Below, in pieces: positions 18,593 through 26,693 of a stretch of DNA of 64,000 nucleotides; positions within the stretch are counted from its first letter, which is position 1, and every line of letters begins with the position of its first letter. The translations under genes were made by a program, and so were the position numbers. Under the pieces are notes generated by a model, which saw only the letters and a list, made by a program, of their open reading frames with translations, was not told where the DNA came from and ran no database searches. The stretch covers positions 2,444,001 through 2,508,000 of the forward strand of contig NZ_CP119968.1 of assembly GCF_032163395.1 (NCBI RefSeq), given 5' to 3'. This stretch comes from Gloeocapsopsis dulcis. GTDB taxonomy: Bacteria > Cyanobacteriota > Cyanobacteriia > Cyanobacteriales > Chroococcidiopsidaceae.

Positions 18593-18715
18593 GTAAGCAC
18601 AGTGGTAACAGGTAGTTGATAATTGGTAATTGGTGGGGTAGGCATCTTGTCTGCCCATTTCAACTACTCACCTTAATCTATTGAAGCTGCTCATAACAAA
18701 TATGCAAATTAGTTT

Positions 18716-18744
18716 TTGTATTTTATGTAACGGTTTTCTATAAT
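18716..18744 (+). promoter_or_regulatory. Sigma70-type promoter for the 60-residue protein
   Basis: A -35 box TTGTAT at 18716-18721 and a perfect -10 box TATAAT at 18739-18744 are separated by exactly 17 bp. The start codon is 36 bp downstream of the -10, with a GGAG ribosome site at about 18767. This is one of the best promoter matches noticed in the window. Confidence 0.65.
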
Positions 18745-18779
18745 AGAAACATAAAGTAACACTAACGGAGAAAACCGAT

Positions 18780-18962
18780 ATGAAAAATCTCAACAAAGCA
18801 AACAATAACAACCAAGGCTGGACAACCGAACGGTTAATCAACTTAAGCCAAAGCTGGGCATATGTTCTTCCTATTAACGTCAACCAACGAGCCAAAGCTG
18901 AAGATGACGGATGGACAACAGAACAGTTCATCCGTGTAGGAAACAGGTACATTTGTCTCTAG
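18780..18962 (+). CDS. Small protein with duplicated WTTE motif
   Basis: This 60-residue protein has its own promoter and a GGAG ribosome site with good spacing. Its sequence contains two related segments: GWTTERLINLSQSWAY (about residues 13-28) and GWTTEQFIRVGNRYI (about 44-58), joined by a polar linker. It has no signal peptide or membrane segment, so it should be cytoplasmic. No known family is recognised; the internal repeat suggests a small binding module. Downstream it converges on cbiO, 24 bp away on the other strand, so the two genes are not in one operon. Confidence 0.6.
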   Translation: MKNLNKANNNNQGWTTERLINLSQSWAYVLPINVNQRAKAEDDGWTTEQFIRVGNRYICL

Positions 18963-18986
18963 TATTCAGGATCGGCACGAAACTCG

Positions 18987-19745
18987 CTAGCGCGTCGTCA
19001 GCGAAAAAGGCTTTTCTAAACCGTGGGCTTCCATTAATAGCTGATCGCCCATAACGTCGCAAGGATCGCCATCAGCAATAATTTGACCTTGATTGAGAAG
19101 AAGCACGCGATCGCATACTTCTAAAATCAGTTCCAAGTCATGGGAAGAAATCATCATCGTCTGCTGCGACTTTTGGAGAAACTGAATCAAGCGACGGCGA
19201 GAACGCATATCTAAGTTAGCAGAAGGCTCATCGTATAGAACTAGTTGAGGACGCATCGCGAGAACTCCAGCAATTGCTACCATACACTTCTCACCACCAG
19301 AGAGGTTATGCGGAACTCGCTCAACTAAATTCTGTACGCCAGTAAGTGATACAGCTTCTTGTATCCGTTCTTCTACCTCAATTGCAGATAGTCCCATATT
19401 TTCTGGACCAAACGCAATATCATCTCGAACTGAGGGCAAAAATAACTGGTCATTAGGATTTTGAAATACTAAACCAATTTCAGGACGAAACTCTCCCACA
19501 ACAATTGGTTTATTAAATAGTAGAATTTTTCCTGCGGTGGGCTTCAAGACACCGCACGTCAGCAAAAATAGAGTCGTCTTACCAGAACCGTTAGGTCCAA
19601 TTAAACCGACTCTTTCGCCTGCGCGGACATTTAAATGGATATTTTGTAAAACATTCAGCCTATCTTGATAAGAAAAAGATAGATTTTGAATTGCGATCGC
19701 CACTGTAACTTGTTCGGAGTAAGACACAGGTACTTGCTGCTTCAT
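18987..19745 (-). CDS. cbiO: ECF-type cobalt/nickel transporter ATPase (CbiO/NikO)
   Basis: This 252-residue ABC ATPase has Walker A GPNGSGKT, a Q-loop in GLVFQNPNDQLF, the signature LSGGEK and Walker B LVLYDEPSANLD followed by the switch His in SSHDLE. The QNPNDQLFLPSV region is typical of ECF-class metal transporters. The frame is open to 19862, but ATG at 19745 overlaps the stop of the upstream cbiQ gene by 4 bp (ATGA) and gives the family-length product. It energises uptake of Ni2+ or Co2+ with CbiQ and CbiM. Confidence 0.9.
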   Translation of the reverse strand: MKQQVPVSYSEQVTVAIAIQNLSFSYQDRLNVLQNIHLNVRAGERVGLIGPNGSGKTTLFLLTCGVLKPTAGKILLFNKPIVVGEFRPEIGLVFQNPNDQLFLPSVRDDIAFGPENMGLSAIEVEERIQEAVSLTGVQNLVERVPHNLSGGEKCMVAIAGVLAMRPQLVLYDEPSANLDMRSRRRLIQFLQKSQQTMMISSHDLELILEVCDRVLLLNQGQIIADGDPCDVMGDQLLMEAHGLEKPFSLTTR

Positions 19746-20512
19746 GATGCTAAGATGATTTCTGCTATGACAAACCCGAATGCAACAAAGCAAGTTACTA
19801 AAAGTGCAATCAGATCGCTTGCATGAGTTTTGAATTGTTGACGGCGACGTTGAGGTACGCAACCATAGCCGCGTAAGATCATCGCTTGATAAACTTGCTG
19901 TGACTGTTCGTAACTTTGTACTAATAAGCTACCAGCAAGAGATGCTAAAACTGTTAAGTTACGACGACTTAATTTGTTAGCACGAAACCCGCGTAACCGC
20001 ATAGCTGTCTGCATTCTCGTTAAATCTTCGCCAAATTGTTCAATGTAGCGGTAAGACAACAGCGTCATGTCAGCTAAAACTGATGGTAGCCCCAGCGATC
20101 GCATTGCTTTAATACTCGTCAGAAATGGCGCAGTTCCGAATAAAATCAGACCAATGGTTAAAATACACAAAAATCTAGTCACAATTAAGGTTAGTGCTAC
20201 TAATCCCTCTTGTCGCAGGGCTAAAAAACCTAGCTGCCAAATAATAGTGTTACCAACAGTGAACGGTAGTAAAATGGCGAGCGTTGCCAAAAAGAACCCA
20301 GGATAGCGCAACCGCTGCAACAAAAAATATCCTGGTAGGCGCGAGATACTGTAATAGATCAACGTCACTATTACCATTGCTGGTAACAAAATTAACTGCT
20401 GGACAAAAGCAAAGGTAAAGATCAAAGCCAAAAGCGCGACAAGCTTGCATCGAGTTTCCCAACAGTGAATTGGGGACTTTAGATAAGCATAGGTATCTAA
20501 TCCGTGTTTCAT
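19742..20512 (-). CDS. cbiQ: ECF-type transporter transmembrane component (CbiQ/NikQ)
   Basis: This 256-residue protein has five to six hydrophobic segments. It carries the coupling-helix motifs of the CbiQ family (AMRLRGFRA near residue 170 and AMILRGYG near 210), which contact the ATPases. It overlaps cbiM by 4 bp and cbiO by 4 bp, so all three are translationally coupled. It forms the energy-coupling membrane core of the Ni/Co transporter. Confidence 0.9.
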   Translation of the reverse strand: MKHGLDTYAYLKSPIHCWETRCKLVALLALIFTFAFVQQLILLPAMVIVTLIYYSISRLPGYFLLQRLRYPGFFLATLAILLPFTVGNTIIWQLGFLALRQEGLVALTLIVTRFLCILTIGLILFGTAPFLTSIKAMRSLGLPSVLADMTLLSYRYIEQFGEDLTRMQTAMRLRGFRANKLSRRNLTVLASLAGSLLVQSYEQSQQVYQAMILRGYGCVPQRRRQQFKTHASDLIALLVTCFVAFGFVIAEIILAS

Positions 20513-21147
20513 TGTCTTAACAATTCCGGCTTAACTCGCATGAGAAATAGAGTTACGGCTGCTGTAAACGCACCTTCGATGAGCATTAGCGGAAGATGCG
20601 CAAGCACGAGTCCGTAAATCACATTTCGTTCTATTGCTGCATCAATATTCGCCGGAATATTTGTAATTACCAAAAAGAAAAATATCACTACCGAAAGCCC
20701 TAACCCACCAGCACCAGAGAGAAACGCAAATATTCCTGTCCACACGCGGTTATTCTTGCCAAATTTGTGACGCAACTGAAACAAGTGGTAAGCTAAAATC
20801 GCCGGAATGCCAAACATTGTGGCATTTACTCCTATTGTTGATAAGCCACCATGCTGAAACATGACTGCTTGAAAAAATAAACCGATGATAATTGCGGGGA
20901 AGGCATAGTATCCCAAAATAGTTCCTAACAGTCCATTCAGAATCAAATGAACACTCACTGGCGGTACCGGAATATGAATCCAAGAGGCTACAAAAAAGGC
21001 AGCTGTTAGTAACGATGCTTTAGGAATATTTTCTTGAGGATTTTTATCGCGTTTGATTTGACGCAATGAGTACCAAGTTACCCCGCCAGTGGTAGCGTAA
21101 CCTGCAACAATAATCGAAGCTGGAAGAATACCGTCAGGAATATGCAT
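20509..21147 (-). CDS. cbiM: ECF-type cobalt/nickel substrate-binding membrane protein (CbiM/NikM)
   Basis: This 212-residue protein starts MHIPDGILP, the metal-binding N-terminus of CbiM/NikM. There, His2 and the free amino group coordinate the ion together with His residues further on (PPVSVHLILNGLLG near 62-75). About six membrane segments follow. It is coupled to cbiQ by a 4-bp overlap and preceded by the NikL-like gene, 41 bp upstream. Whether Ni2+ or Co2+ is the substrate cannot be settled from sequence. The NikL-like partner and the absence of a cobalamin riboswitch upstream favour nickel. Confidence 0.9.
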   Translation of the reverse strand: MHIPDGILPASIIVAGYATTGGVTWYSLRQIKRDKNPQENIPKASLLTAAFFVASWIHIPVPPVSVHLILNGLLGTILGYYAFPAIIIGLFFQAVMFQHGGLSTIGVNATMFGIPAILAYHLFQLRHKFGKNNRVWTGIFAFLSGAGGLGLSVVIFFFLVITNIPANIDAAIERNVIYGLVLAHLPLMLIEGAFTAAVTLFLMRVKPELLRQ

Positions 21148-21188
21148 TACTTTGTAGCTAGAAAATTAAGTCTAAAGTCTTACGAGCT

Positions 21189-21722
21189 TTATCTTTGCGA
21201 TTCAGAACGTCGCAGTTCAGAATTGGTTTTATTACCCCGCATGAAAAATAATGCTGTACCAATGAATCCCCAGATACCTGCGGCTCCCATTAAGATCAGT
21301 TGCAGTGGGGTGAGGTTAGTTGAGCTAGTATTTGCTACACCAGAAACGCGACCTTCGGCTTCAGTTGCACTGTCTCCGCCAGCTGGCGCTTGATTACCTT
21401 CTATGGGAACATTGACAATACTGCCATGACCTGCCTGCCGTACTTGTACTGACCAATTACCTGACTGTGCGGAATCTGGTGTAAAGACAAAATTACCGTT
21501 CTTGTCTGTTGTTCCTTCTAGCCAAGGAGTAGCAGGGTCATTAGGAGCGTAAACTGTGACTTGGGCATCTACCATTGGTTCGCCAGTATCGTATTCAGCA
21601 TTCACCTCAATGGCTTGGGTTTCTCTGGCTTGCATTCTGACACCATGAGCAATCGCTCTAGTTGATGCGCCAAAAACTGAAATAACGACAAATGGGATGA
21701 TGATTTTCCACCTAAAATTCAT
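21189..21722 (-). CDS. NikL-like accessory protein of the Ni/Co transporter
   Basis: This 177-residue protein has an N-terminal signal peptide ending near AIAHG, with a His that could become the mature N-terminal metal ligand. A periplasmic carboxypeptidase-regulatory-like beta domain (TGEPMVDAQVTVYAP to WSVQVRQAGHG) follows, then a linker and a C-terminal membrane helix (about 138-160). That layout fits NikL/CbiN-type small components that support metal loading of NikM. It is 41 bp upstream of cbiM in the same direction. Family assignment is by architecture and neighbourhood. Confidence 0.65.
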   Translation of the reverse strand: MNFRWKIIIPFVVISVFGASTRAIAHGVRMQARETQAIEVNAEYDTGEPMVDAQVTVYAPNDPATPWLEGTTDKNGNFVFTPDSAQSGNWSVQVRQAGHGSIVNVPIEGNQAPAGGDSATEAEGRVSGVANTSSTNLTPLQLILMGAAGIWGFIGTALFFMRGNKTNSELRRSESQR

Positions 21723-21790
21723 AATTCTGTTCTAAATTTATCCAACTTGGATTAATAGCTGCTAGGGTGATTAATTAGTTAATCAATCTA

Positions 21791-21828
21791 GTAACGCGGG
21801 AGAAAATGCTCTCCCTTGTATGCGTTAC
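21791..21828 (-). repeat. Two-part stem-loop between the lipoprotein and NikL-like genes
   Basis: The outer arms GTAACGC and GCGTTAC (7 bp) and inner arms GGGAGA and TCTCCC (6 bp) pair perfectly around a six-base loop, with a 5-6-base bulge on one side. It lies in the 130-bp gap upstream of the NikL-like start. It lacks a U-tract, so a processing, attenuation or mRNA-stability role is more likely than simple termination. Function is inferred. Confidence 0.5.
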
Positions 21829-21852
21829 GCCATCAGTGATAGGAAGCAGATT

Positions 21853-22710
21853 TTAACCGACTGTTTGGGTTGTCGTTTCTCGACAGTGACCTTCGCCAAC
21901 GTGTCCTATTGATGGCAGAATCTCTTGAAGTTGCTGGTAAGTTTGTGGGGATTGTGACTGCAACTCACTGGTACTTATTTGTAAGTTCCCATTTTGTGCC
22001 AAAGCAGCTAGAGGTTCAAAACCCAGTGACCCTTGATTAATCGGATCGTCTGCACTTTTTTCGCCATCACCAAACAAGTGATCTAAGTGAAAAGTTGTTT
22101 CTAAATCAGCAGTTTCGCCTGCTTGGACAATTCCTTTACGTTCGTCGCCGACGTACTCTCCACAAACATATTCAAATTCTCGATCAATATTTAGAACAAA
22201 GTTAATTGTCCGTCCTTCTTTCTCGGCTGTACCACTCATGACCATTGTTTGTCCTTGTGCTGGACCTTCGGTTGCTGGAACCATGCGCCACGAAAGCGCA
22301 TTATATTGACCAGGTGGTACATTCGATGCTTCAGCAACTAAAACTGAGTCTTGACCATCACCCGCTTGCGCTAAATCTACAGTTTGAACTTGGTCAAGCA
22401 CCACGACTTTTTCTTGGGCTTGAATCTCTCTTCCCTGTTCTGGATTAAACGCAGGTTCACTTTGATAAGCAGTAACATCTGCCAAGTTGGCATATAAGTT
22501 ATCAAATGTTATTCTCCAGCCATCTTTACTCACTAAGCCTTCTCTTGCTCTTTCTTCGCCATTAGCAAGAACTTGAAGTGTTCCTGTTGCTTGCTGTTGC
22601 GGCTGTTCTTGTGCTTGAGGTTCGCCTGGAGTTTGCTCCGGAGAGCAACCAATCATTATTCCTGGGGCTAAAAAAATTAACCCTGCTAAACTTAACAGCT
22701 GTATCCTCAT
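21853..22710 (-). CDS. Periplasmic lipoprotein linked to metal uptake (DUF4382-like)
   Basis: This 285-residue protein has a lipoprotein signal (hydrophobic run ending IMIGC) and a Gln/Pro-rich linker. A beta-rich domain then contains two Cys (EYVCGEY and GHCRE) and a His/Asp-rich loop (HLDHLFGDGE). ATG at 22710 is chosen over an upstream start because it begins the signal peptide. The gene leads the minus-strand run that continues into the NikL-like, cbiM, cbiQ and cbiO genes, so it probably handles the same metal in the periplasm. The exact family is uncertain; DUF4382 or an MbnP-like fold is possible. Confidence 0.6.
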   Translation of the reverse strand: MRIQLLSLAGLIFLAPGIMIGCSPEQTPGEPQAQEQPQQQATGTLQVLANGEERAREGLVSKDGWRITFDNLYANLADVTAYQSEPAFNPEQGREIQAQEKVVVLDQVQTVDLAQAGDGQDSVLVAEASNVPPGQYNALSWRMVPATEGPAQGQTMVMSGTAEKEGRTINFVLNIDREFEYVCGEYVGDERKGIVQAGETADLETTFHLDHLFGDGEKSADDPINQGSLGFEPLAALAQNGNLQISTSELQSQSPQTYQQLQEILPSIGHVGEGHCRETTTQTVG

Positions 22711-22783
22711 TACTATGTTTTGGTAAACTTTACACAATTTGTCCCTTAATACTTCATCACATAAGTTTTCAGGAAGATTTGCA

Positions 22784-22800
22784 ATGCCCTGTAGGGGCAT
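22784..22800. repeat. Small inverted repeat in the divergent intergenic region
   Basis: ATGCCC and GGGCAT form a perfect 6-bp stem with a five-base loop, midway between the divergent lipoprotein gene (start 22710) and the DrrA-like gene (start 22901). It could be an operator or an mRNA hairpin. No match to a known metal-regulator site such as the NikR palindrome was seen. Confidence 0.3.
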
Positions 22801-22900
22801 CTACTGATGAAATGGAAAAAGTCATAGCAATTAATACGCTATTGGAGAGTAGGATTGAATAACTGTAGAGCGATCGCTACCTAACTTCAGGCACAAATTG

Positions 22901-23845
22901 ATGACAGACATAATGGTACAAGCCAAAGGAGTGAAAAAGCGCTTTGGTAACATGGTGGCGCTGCGTAGTATTGATTTGGCAGTTCCTGCTGGTTCAGTGT
23001 TGGGTGTGCTTGGTCCAAATGGTGCGGGTAAAACCACAACAATCAACTGTTTAACGACATTACTCAAACCAGATGCAGGATGGGCTGCGATCGCTGGATA
23101 CGATGTAGTGAAACAACCCGCTGCTGTCCGTGCCTTGATTGCAGTAACTGGTCAATTTGCGGCTGTCGATGAAGAACTCACTGCGCGTGAAAATTTAATC
23201 TTGTTTGGCAGACTACTAAGACTTTCGGCAAGACAAGCAGCGCATCGGGCAACCGAACTCTTAGAACAATTTGATTTACTAGAAGCGAGTAAGCGTCGCG
23301 TTAAAGAATTCTCTGGGGGAATGCGTAGAAGACTCGATCTTGCTGCGAGTATTGTAGCAGAACCTTTAGTCCTATTTCTGGACGAACCGACGACAGGACT
23401 CGATCCCCGCAGTCGTCGTCAGCTTTGGGAAATGGTACGCGCCTTGCAAGCACGCGGAATCACTATTTTGTTAACAACGCAGTATCTCGAAGAAGCGGAT
23501 GAGTTAGCTAACCGCATTGTTGTCATTGACCGAGGGACAGTCATTGCCGAAGGTACTTCTGACGATCTCAAGAATCGAGTTGGTGGTACATTTTGTGAGT
23601 TAGAGTTAGCCGATCCTAAAGATGAAATGCAAGTACGACAATTACTCACAGATCTTGGCGATCTTCAAGGTAAAGGGTCAACTTTAACGCTTCCCGCACC
23701 TGATGGAGTTGCCACCTTATCGGAAGTTGTGCAGCGAGTGAGTTCTATCGGGATTGTATTAAGTGATATTTCACTCCGCCGTCCTAGTTTAGATGATGTA
23801 TTTTTTGCGTTGACAGGTCATGCAACAGGGGATGAAGCATCGTGA
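22901..23845 (+). CDS. DrrA-type ABC exporter ATPase
   Basis: This 314-residue ABC ATPase has Walker A GPNGAGKT, the signature FSGGMRRRLD and Walker B LVLFLDEPTTGLD. A C-terminal extension (about 220-314) of the DrrA type follows, including the GTFCELEL region. It starts at ATG 22901, one codon after a TTG. The stop overlaps the GTG of the next permease gene. It should drive an ABC-2 exporter for a lipid, antibiotic-like or hydrophobic compound with the two permeases downstream. The substrate is unknown. Confidence 0.9.
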   Translation: MTDIMVQAKGVKKRFGNMVALRSIDLAVPAGSVLGVLGPNGAGKTTTINCLTTLLKPDAGWAAIAGYDVVKQPAAVRALIAVTGQFAAVDEELTARENLILFGRLLRLSARQAAHRATELLEQFDLLEASKRRVKEFSGGMRRRLDLAASIVAEPLVLFLDEPTTGLDPRSRRQLWEMVRALQARGITILLTTQYLEEADELANRIVVIDRGTVIAEGTSDDLKNRVGGTFCELELADPKDEMQVRQLLTDLGDLQGKGSTLTLPAPDGVATLSEVVQRVSSIGIVLSDISLRRPSLDDVFFALTGHATGDEAS

Positions 23846-24663
23846 ATAGCATTGATTTACAAGCGAAAGCACAAACATTAGTGAAACTACGGCATGAGTC
23901 TGGCATAAGTCGGGCAATTTCCGATAGTTTACTGATTGCTTGGCGTAACTTGATCCGTCTAAGTCGCACCCCTGCAGTGATTGTGTCCGTGTTACTTTTT
24001 CCTATTTTATTTTTCAGCGGTTTCTTGCTTGCCTTTGAGCGCTTGATGAGTTTTCAAGGAATTGACTATGTCCAGTATCTTGTGCCAATTATTACGCTAC
24101 AAGCCATGTTTTTTACTGCTATGGGTTCAGCAGTGACTTTAGCTAAAGATATCAAAACAGGAATGCTCCAGCGTTGTCGGGCAATGCCAATTTCACGGGC
24201 GGCGGTGCTTGGAGGGTTGATTCTGGCATATTTAGTGCGGGCGATCGCTGCCACGATCATTTTATTGACTTTCGCACATCTCTATGGCTTTCGCTTTCAA
24301 ACAAGTTTTATCGCTGTTCTTGGTTATCTCGCACTAACATTACTCTTTACGACAACTGCCGTAGCAGGTTATGCGGTTTTTGCTTTGGTTTTACGTCAAC
24401 CTGATTTAGTGAACTCACTGTTGATTGTTCCCTATGCACCTTTACTTTTACTAAGTACAGGTTTTAGCCCTGCCGAAAATTTTCCCCAGTGGCTGCAACC
24501 AATTGTACAAGTACAACCCGTCAGCTATACTGCTGCTGCACTACGTGCCTTAGTGAATGGTACTGAATTACTAATTCCCTTATTGTTGTCACTAGTGTGG
24601 CTAATTGGGCTACTCATAGTTTTTGGTTTAATTGCAGTTCGACTTTACCAATGGGTATCATGA
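23842..24663 (+). CDS. DrrB-type ABC-2 permease (first subunit)
   Basis: This 273-residue membrane protein has six hydrophobic segments and the ABC-2 permease signature AEN-FPQWLQPIVQVQPVSYTAAALRAL near residues 210-240. A cytoplasmic N-terminal helix precedes the first membrane segment. It starts at GTG overlapping the ATPase stop, and its own stop overlaps the start of a second permease gene. Two distinct permeases with one ATPase suggest a heterodimeric membrane core. Confidence 0.88.
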   Translation: MNSIDLQAKAQTLVKLRHESGISRAISDSLLIAWRNLIRLSRTPAVIVSVLLFPILFFSGFLLAFERLMSFQGIDYVQYLVPIITLQAMFFTAMGSAVTLAKDIKTGMLQRCRAMPISRAAVLGGLILAYLVRAIAATIILLTFAHLYGFRFQTSFIAVLGYLALTLLFTTTAVAGYAVFALVLRQPDLVNSLLIVPYAPLLLLSTGFSPAENFPQWLQPIVQVQPVSYTAAALRALVNGTELLIPLLLSLVWLIGLLIVFGLIAVRLYQWVS

Positions 24664-25478
24664 CAATTTCTACTGCATCTAACTTAGTCGCAAAACGCCG
24701 CGAGGGTGGAATTGCGCGTACACTCAACGACATTGCACTGATTACGCAACGCAATCTGTTACTTGATATCAGAAATCCTGCAGTCATAGTAGGTGCAACA
24801 GGGTTTCCAGTATTTTTGATGCTAATTTTCACTGCTAGCTTTGCCAGAGTCGTCGTCCCGCAAGGAAGTTATAGTGATTATGCTCAGTTTCTCGTCCCAC
24901 TGAGCATTGTGCAAGGATTACTATTTAGTACTACTAGTATTGGTACCGCACTATATAACGATCTTGATAGTGGTATGGATACACGACTGCGAACGCTCCC
25001 GATCGCCCGTTCTGCATTACTTGCTGGTAGAATTTTGGGTGGTGCAGGGCGCTTGTTAGCCCAAGTCATCATTATTACTTTTGTTGGTTACTTCATCGGC
25101 TTTCGCTTTCAAACTGGTATCTTTGCAATCGTCACGTTTCTACTCCTACCAATTATCTTTGCATCAGCGTTTTCTTGGATTGCAGTCTTTTTTGCTGTTA
25201 AAGCCAAAGCTGCCGAATCGGTACAAGTTTCAATGACACCGTGGCTACTACCACTTACCTTTCTCAGTGTTGGTTTAGTTCCAAAAGAAGGCTTCCCTGA
25301 TTGGCTGCAAGGTTTTGTTGCCATCAACCCTGTCTCTACTGCTGCACAAGCTTTGCGAGGTTTGGCTACTGGAGGTTCTGCTATAGGTTTTGTACTTCAA
25401 ACTCTACTGTGGAGTGCTGTCATTACTGCTATCTTTAGCACCTTAGCAATCCGTGCCTACCAGCGCCGTAGTGTCTGA
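24660..25478 (+). CDS. DrrB-type ABC-2 permease (second subunit)
   Basis: This 272-residue ABC-2 permease is paralogous to the previous gene (conserved GFPDWLQGFVAINPVSTAAQALRGL near the C-terminus, six membrane segments). ATG at 24660 overlaps the upstream TGA as ATGA, giving tight translational coupling. The frame is open to 24597, but that extension lies inside the previous gene. With the DrrA-like ATPase it completes a three-gene exporter. Confidence 0.88.
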   Translation: MTISTASNLVAKRREGGIARTLNDIALITQRNLLLDIRNPAVIVGATGFPVFLMLIFTASFARVVVPQGSYSDYAQFLVPLSIVQGLLFSTTSIGTALYNDLDSGMDTRLRTLPIARSALLAGRILGGAGRLLAQVIIITFVGYFIGFRFQTGIFAIVTFLLLPIIFASAFSWIAVFFAVKAKAAESVQVSMTPWLLPLTFLSVGLVPKEGFPDWLQGFVAINPVSTAAQALRGLATGGSAIGFVLQTLLWSAVITAIFSTLAIRAYQRRSV

Positions 25479-25645
25479 AATGCTCAAGCAAGATGCCTGC
25501 GCTACACAACTTTGCATCCCCTACATAACTTATGCAAACACGCCCTAAAAAGATCAAAATTGATAACTCCTCAGCTAGAGTGTTTTTTCCCTGTAAAAAT
25601 GTTATGTAATAAAAAAGAATCATTTACAAATTTTAATAAAGACCT

Positions 25646-26563
25646 GTGACTACCGAGCAAATACTATACACCAGCAGCATTGAAAAGCACGTTTGGAACT
25701 GGAAAGGATACAAAATTCAGTACACCATCAGAGGAAAAGGACGTCCTTTAGTATTAATTCATGGATTTGGTGCTTGTATCGGACACTGGCGGAAAAATAT
25801 ACCTGTACTAGCCGATGCAGGCTATCGAGTATTTGCCTTAGATTTATTAGGTTTTGGTGGATCGAGTAAACCACCGCTGAATTATACATTGGATGTATGG
25901 GAAGTCCTGCTCAAGGATTTTTGGGAAGAACATATCCAAGAACCAGCAATCTTTATCGGTAACTCGATTGGAGCGCTACTGAGTTTAATGGTAGTCGTAA
26001 ATCATCCAGAAATTGCCGCAGGTGGAGTTTTGATTAACAGCGCAGGTGGTTTGAGTCATCGTCCTAATGAACTTAATCCACCATTACGAATCTTCATGGC
26101 GGGGTTTAATCGTCTTGTGCGTTCGAGAATTACGGGAAGAACTATTTTTAACCGAATTCGCCAAAAATCGCAAATCCGACGCACGTTGCTGCAAGTATAT
26201 CGTAATCGCGAAGCTGTTACTGATGAATTGGTGGATATGCTATATGAGCCAGCGTGCGATCCTGGCGCGCAACAAGTTTTTGCTTCAATTATTACTGCAC
26301 CTCCAGGTCCAAGTCCGGCTGAGTTATTACCGAAGGTAAAATGTCCTTTACTAGTAGTATGGGGTGCTGACGATCCTTGGACGCCGATTAGTGGTGCAAA
26401 ACTTTATGAAACGATGCGCGATCGCGGTGAACCTGTTGAGGTCGTTCCCATCCCTAACGCGGGACATTGTCCTCACGATGAAGTTCCCGATCAAGTTAAC
26501 CCTGTTATTGTTCAATGGTTAGATAAATTACCGCTTCGTGGGCTTATGAGTGACGAATTATGA
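25646..26563 (+). CDS. Alpha/beta hydrolase
   Basis: This 305-residue protein has the alpha/beta-hydrolase fold: oxyanion-hole HGFG near residue 39, nucleophile elbow GNSIG near 110, acid Asp in WGADDPWTP near 250 and catalytic His in NAGHCPHDE near 278. It starts at GTG 25646. The sequence resembles the cyanobacterial and plastid hydrolase group that includes pheophytinase-like esterases, but the substrate is not known. No signal peptide is present, so it should be cytoplasmic. It follows the exporter genes by 167 bp. Confidence 0.8.
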   Translation: MTTEQILYTSSIEKHVWNWKGYKIQYTIRGKGRPLVLIHGFGACIGHWRKNIPVLADAGYRVFALDLLGFGGSSKPPLNYTLDVWEVLLKDFWEEHIQEPAIFIGNSIGALLSLMVVVNHPEIAAGGVLINSAGGLSHRPNELNPPLRIFMAGFNRLVRSRITGRTIFNRIRQKSQIRRTLLQVYRNREAVTDELVDMLYEPACDPGAQQVFASIITAPPGPSPAELLPKVKCPLLVVWGADDPWTPISGAKLYETMRDRGEPVEVVPIPNAGHCPHDEVPDQVNPVIVQWLDKLPLRGLMSDEL

Positions 26564-26693
26564 GTTTGGAGTGAAAGACGAAATTCATAATTGCTAACTT
26601 ATAAGTAATACCGTTTGGTTTTAACATTCTGTGTGTGGGTGAGCAGGGAAAAAGTTACTTGCAGTTCTCATTTGGTGCATAAATATAAATCTT

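Noticed and set aside
22711-22900. Cobalamin riboswitch or NikR site upstream of the metal uptake genes.
   Set aside because: No B12-box or NikR palindrome is present; only a 6-bp inverted repeat is seen.
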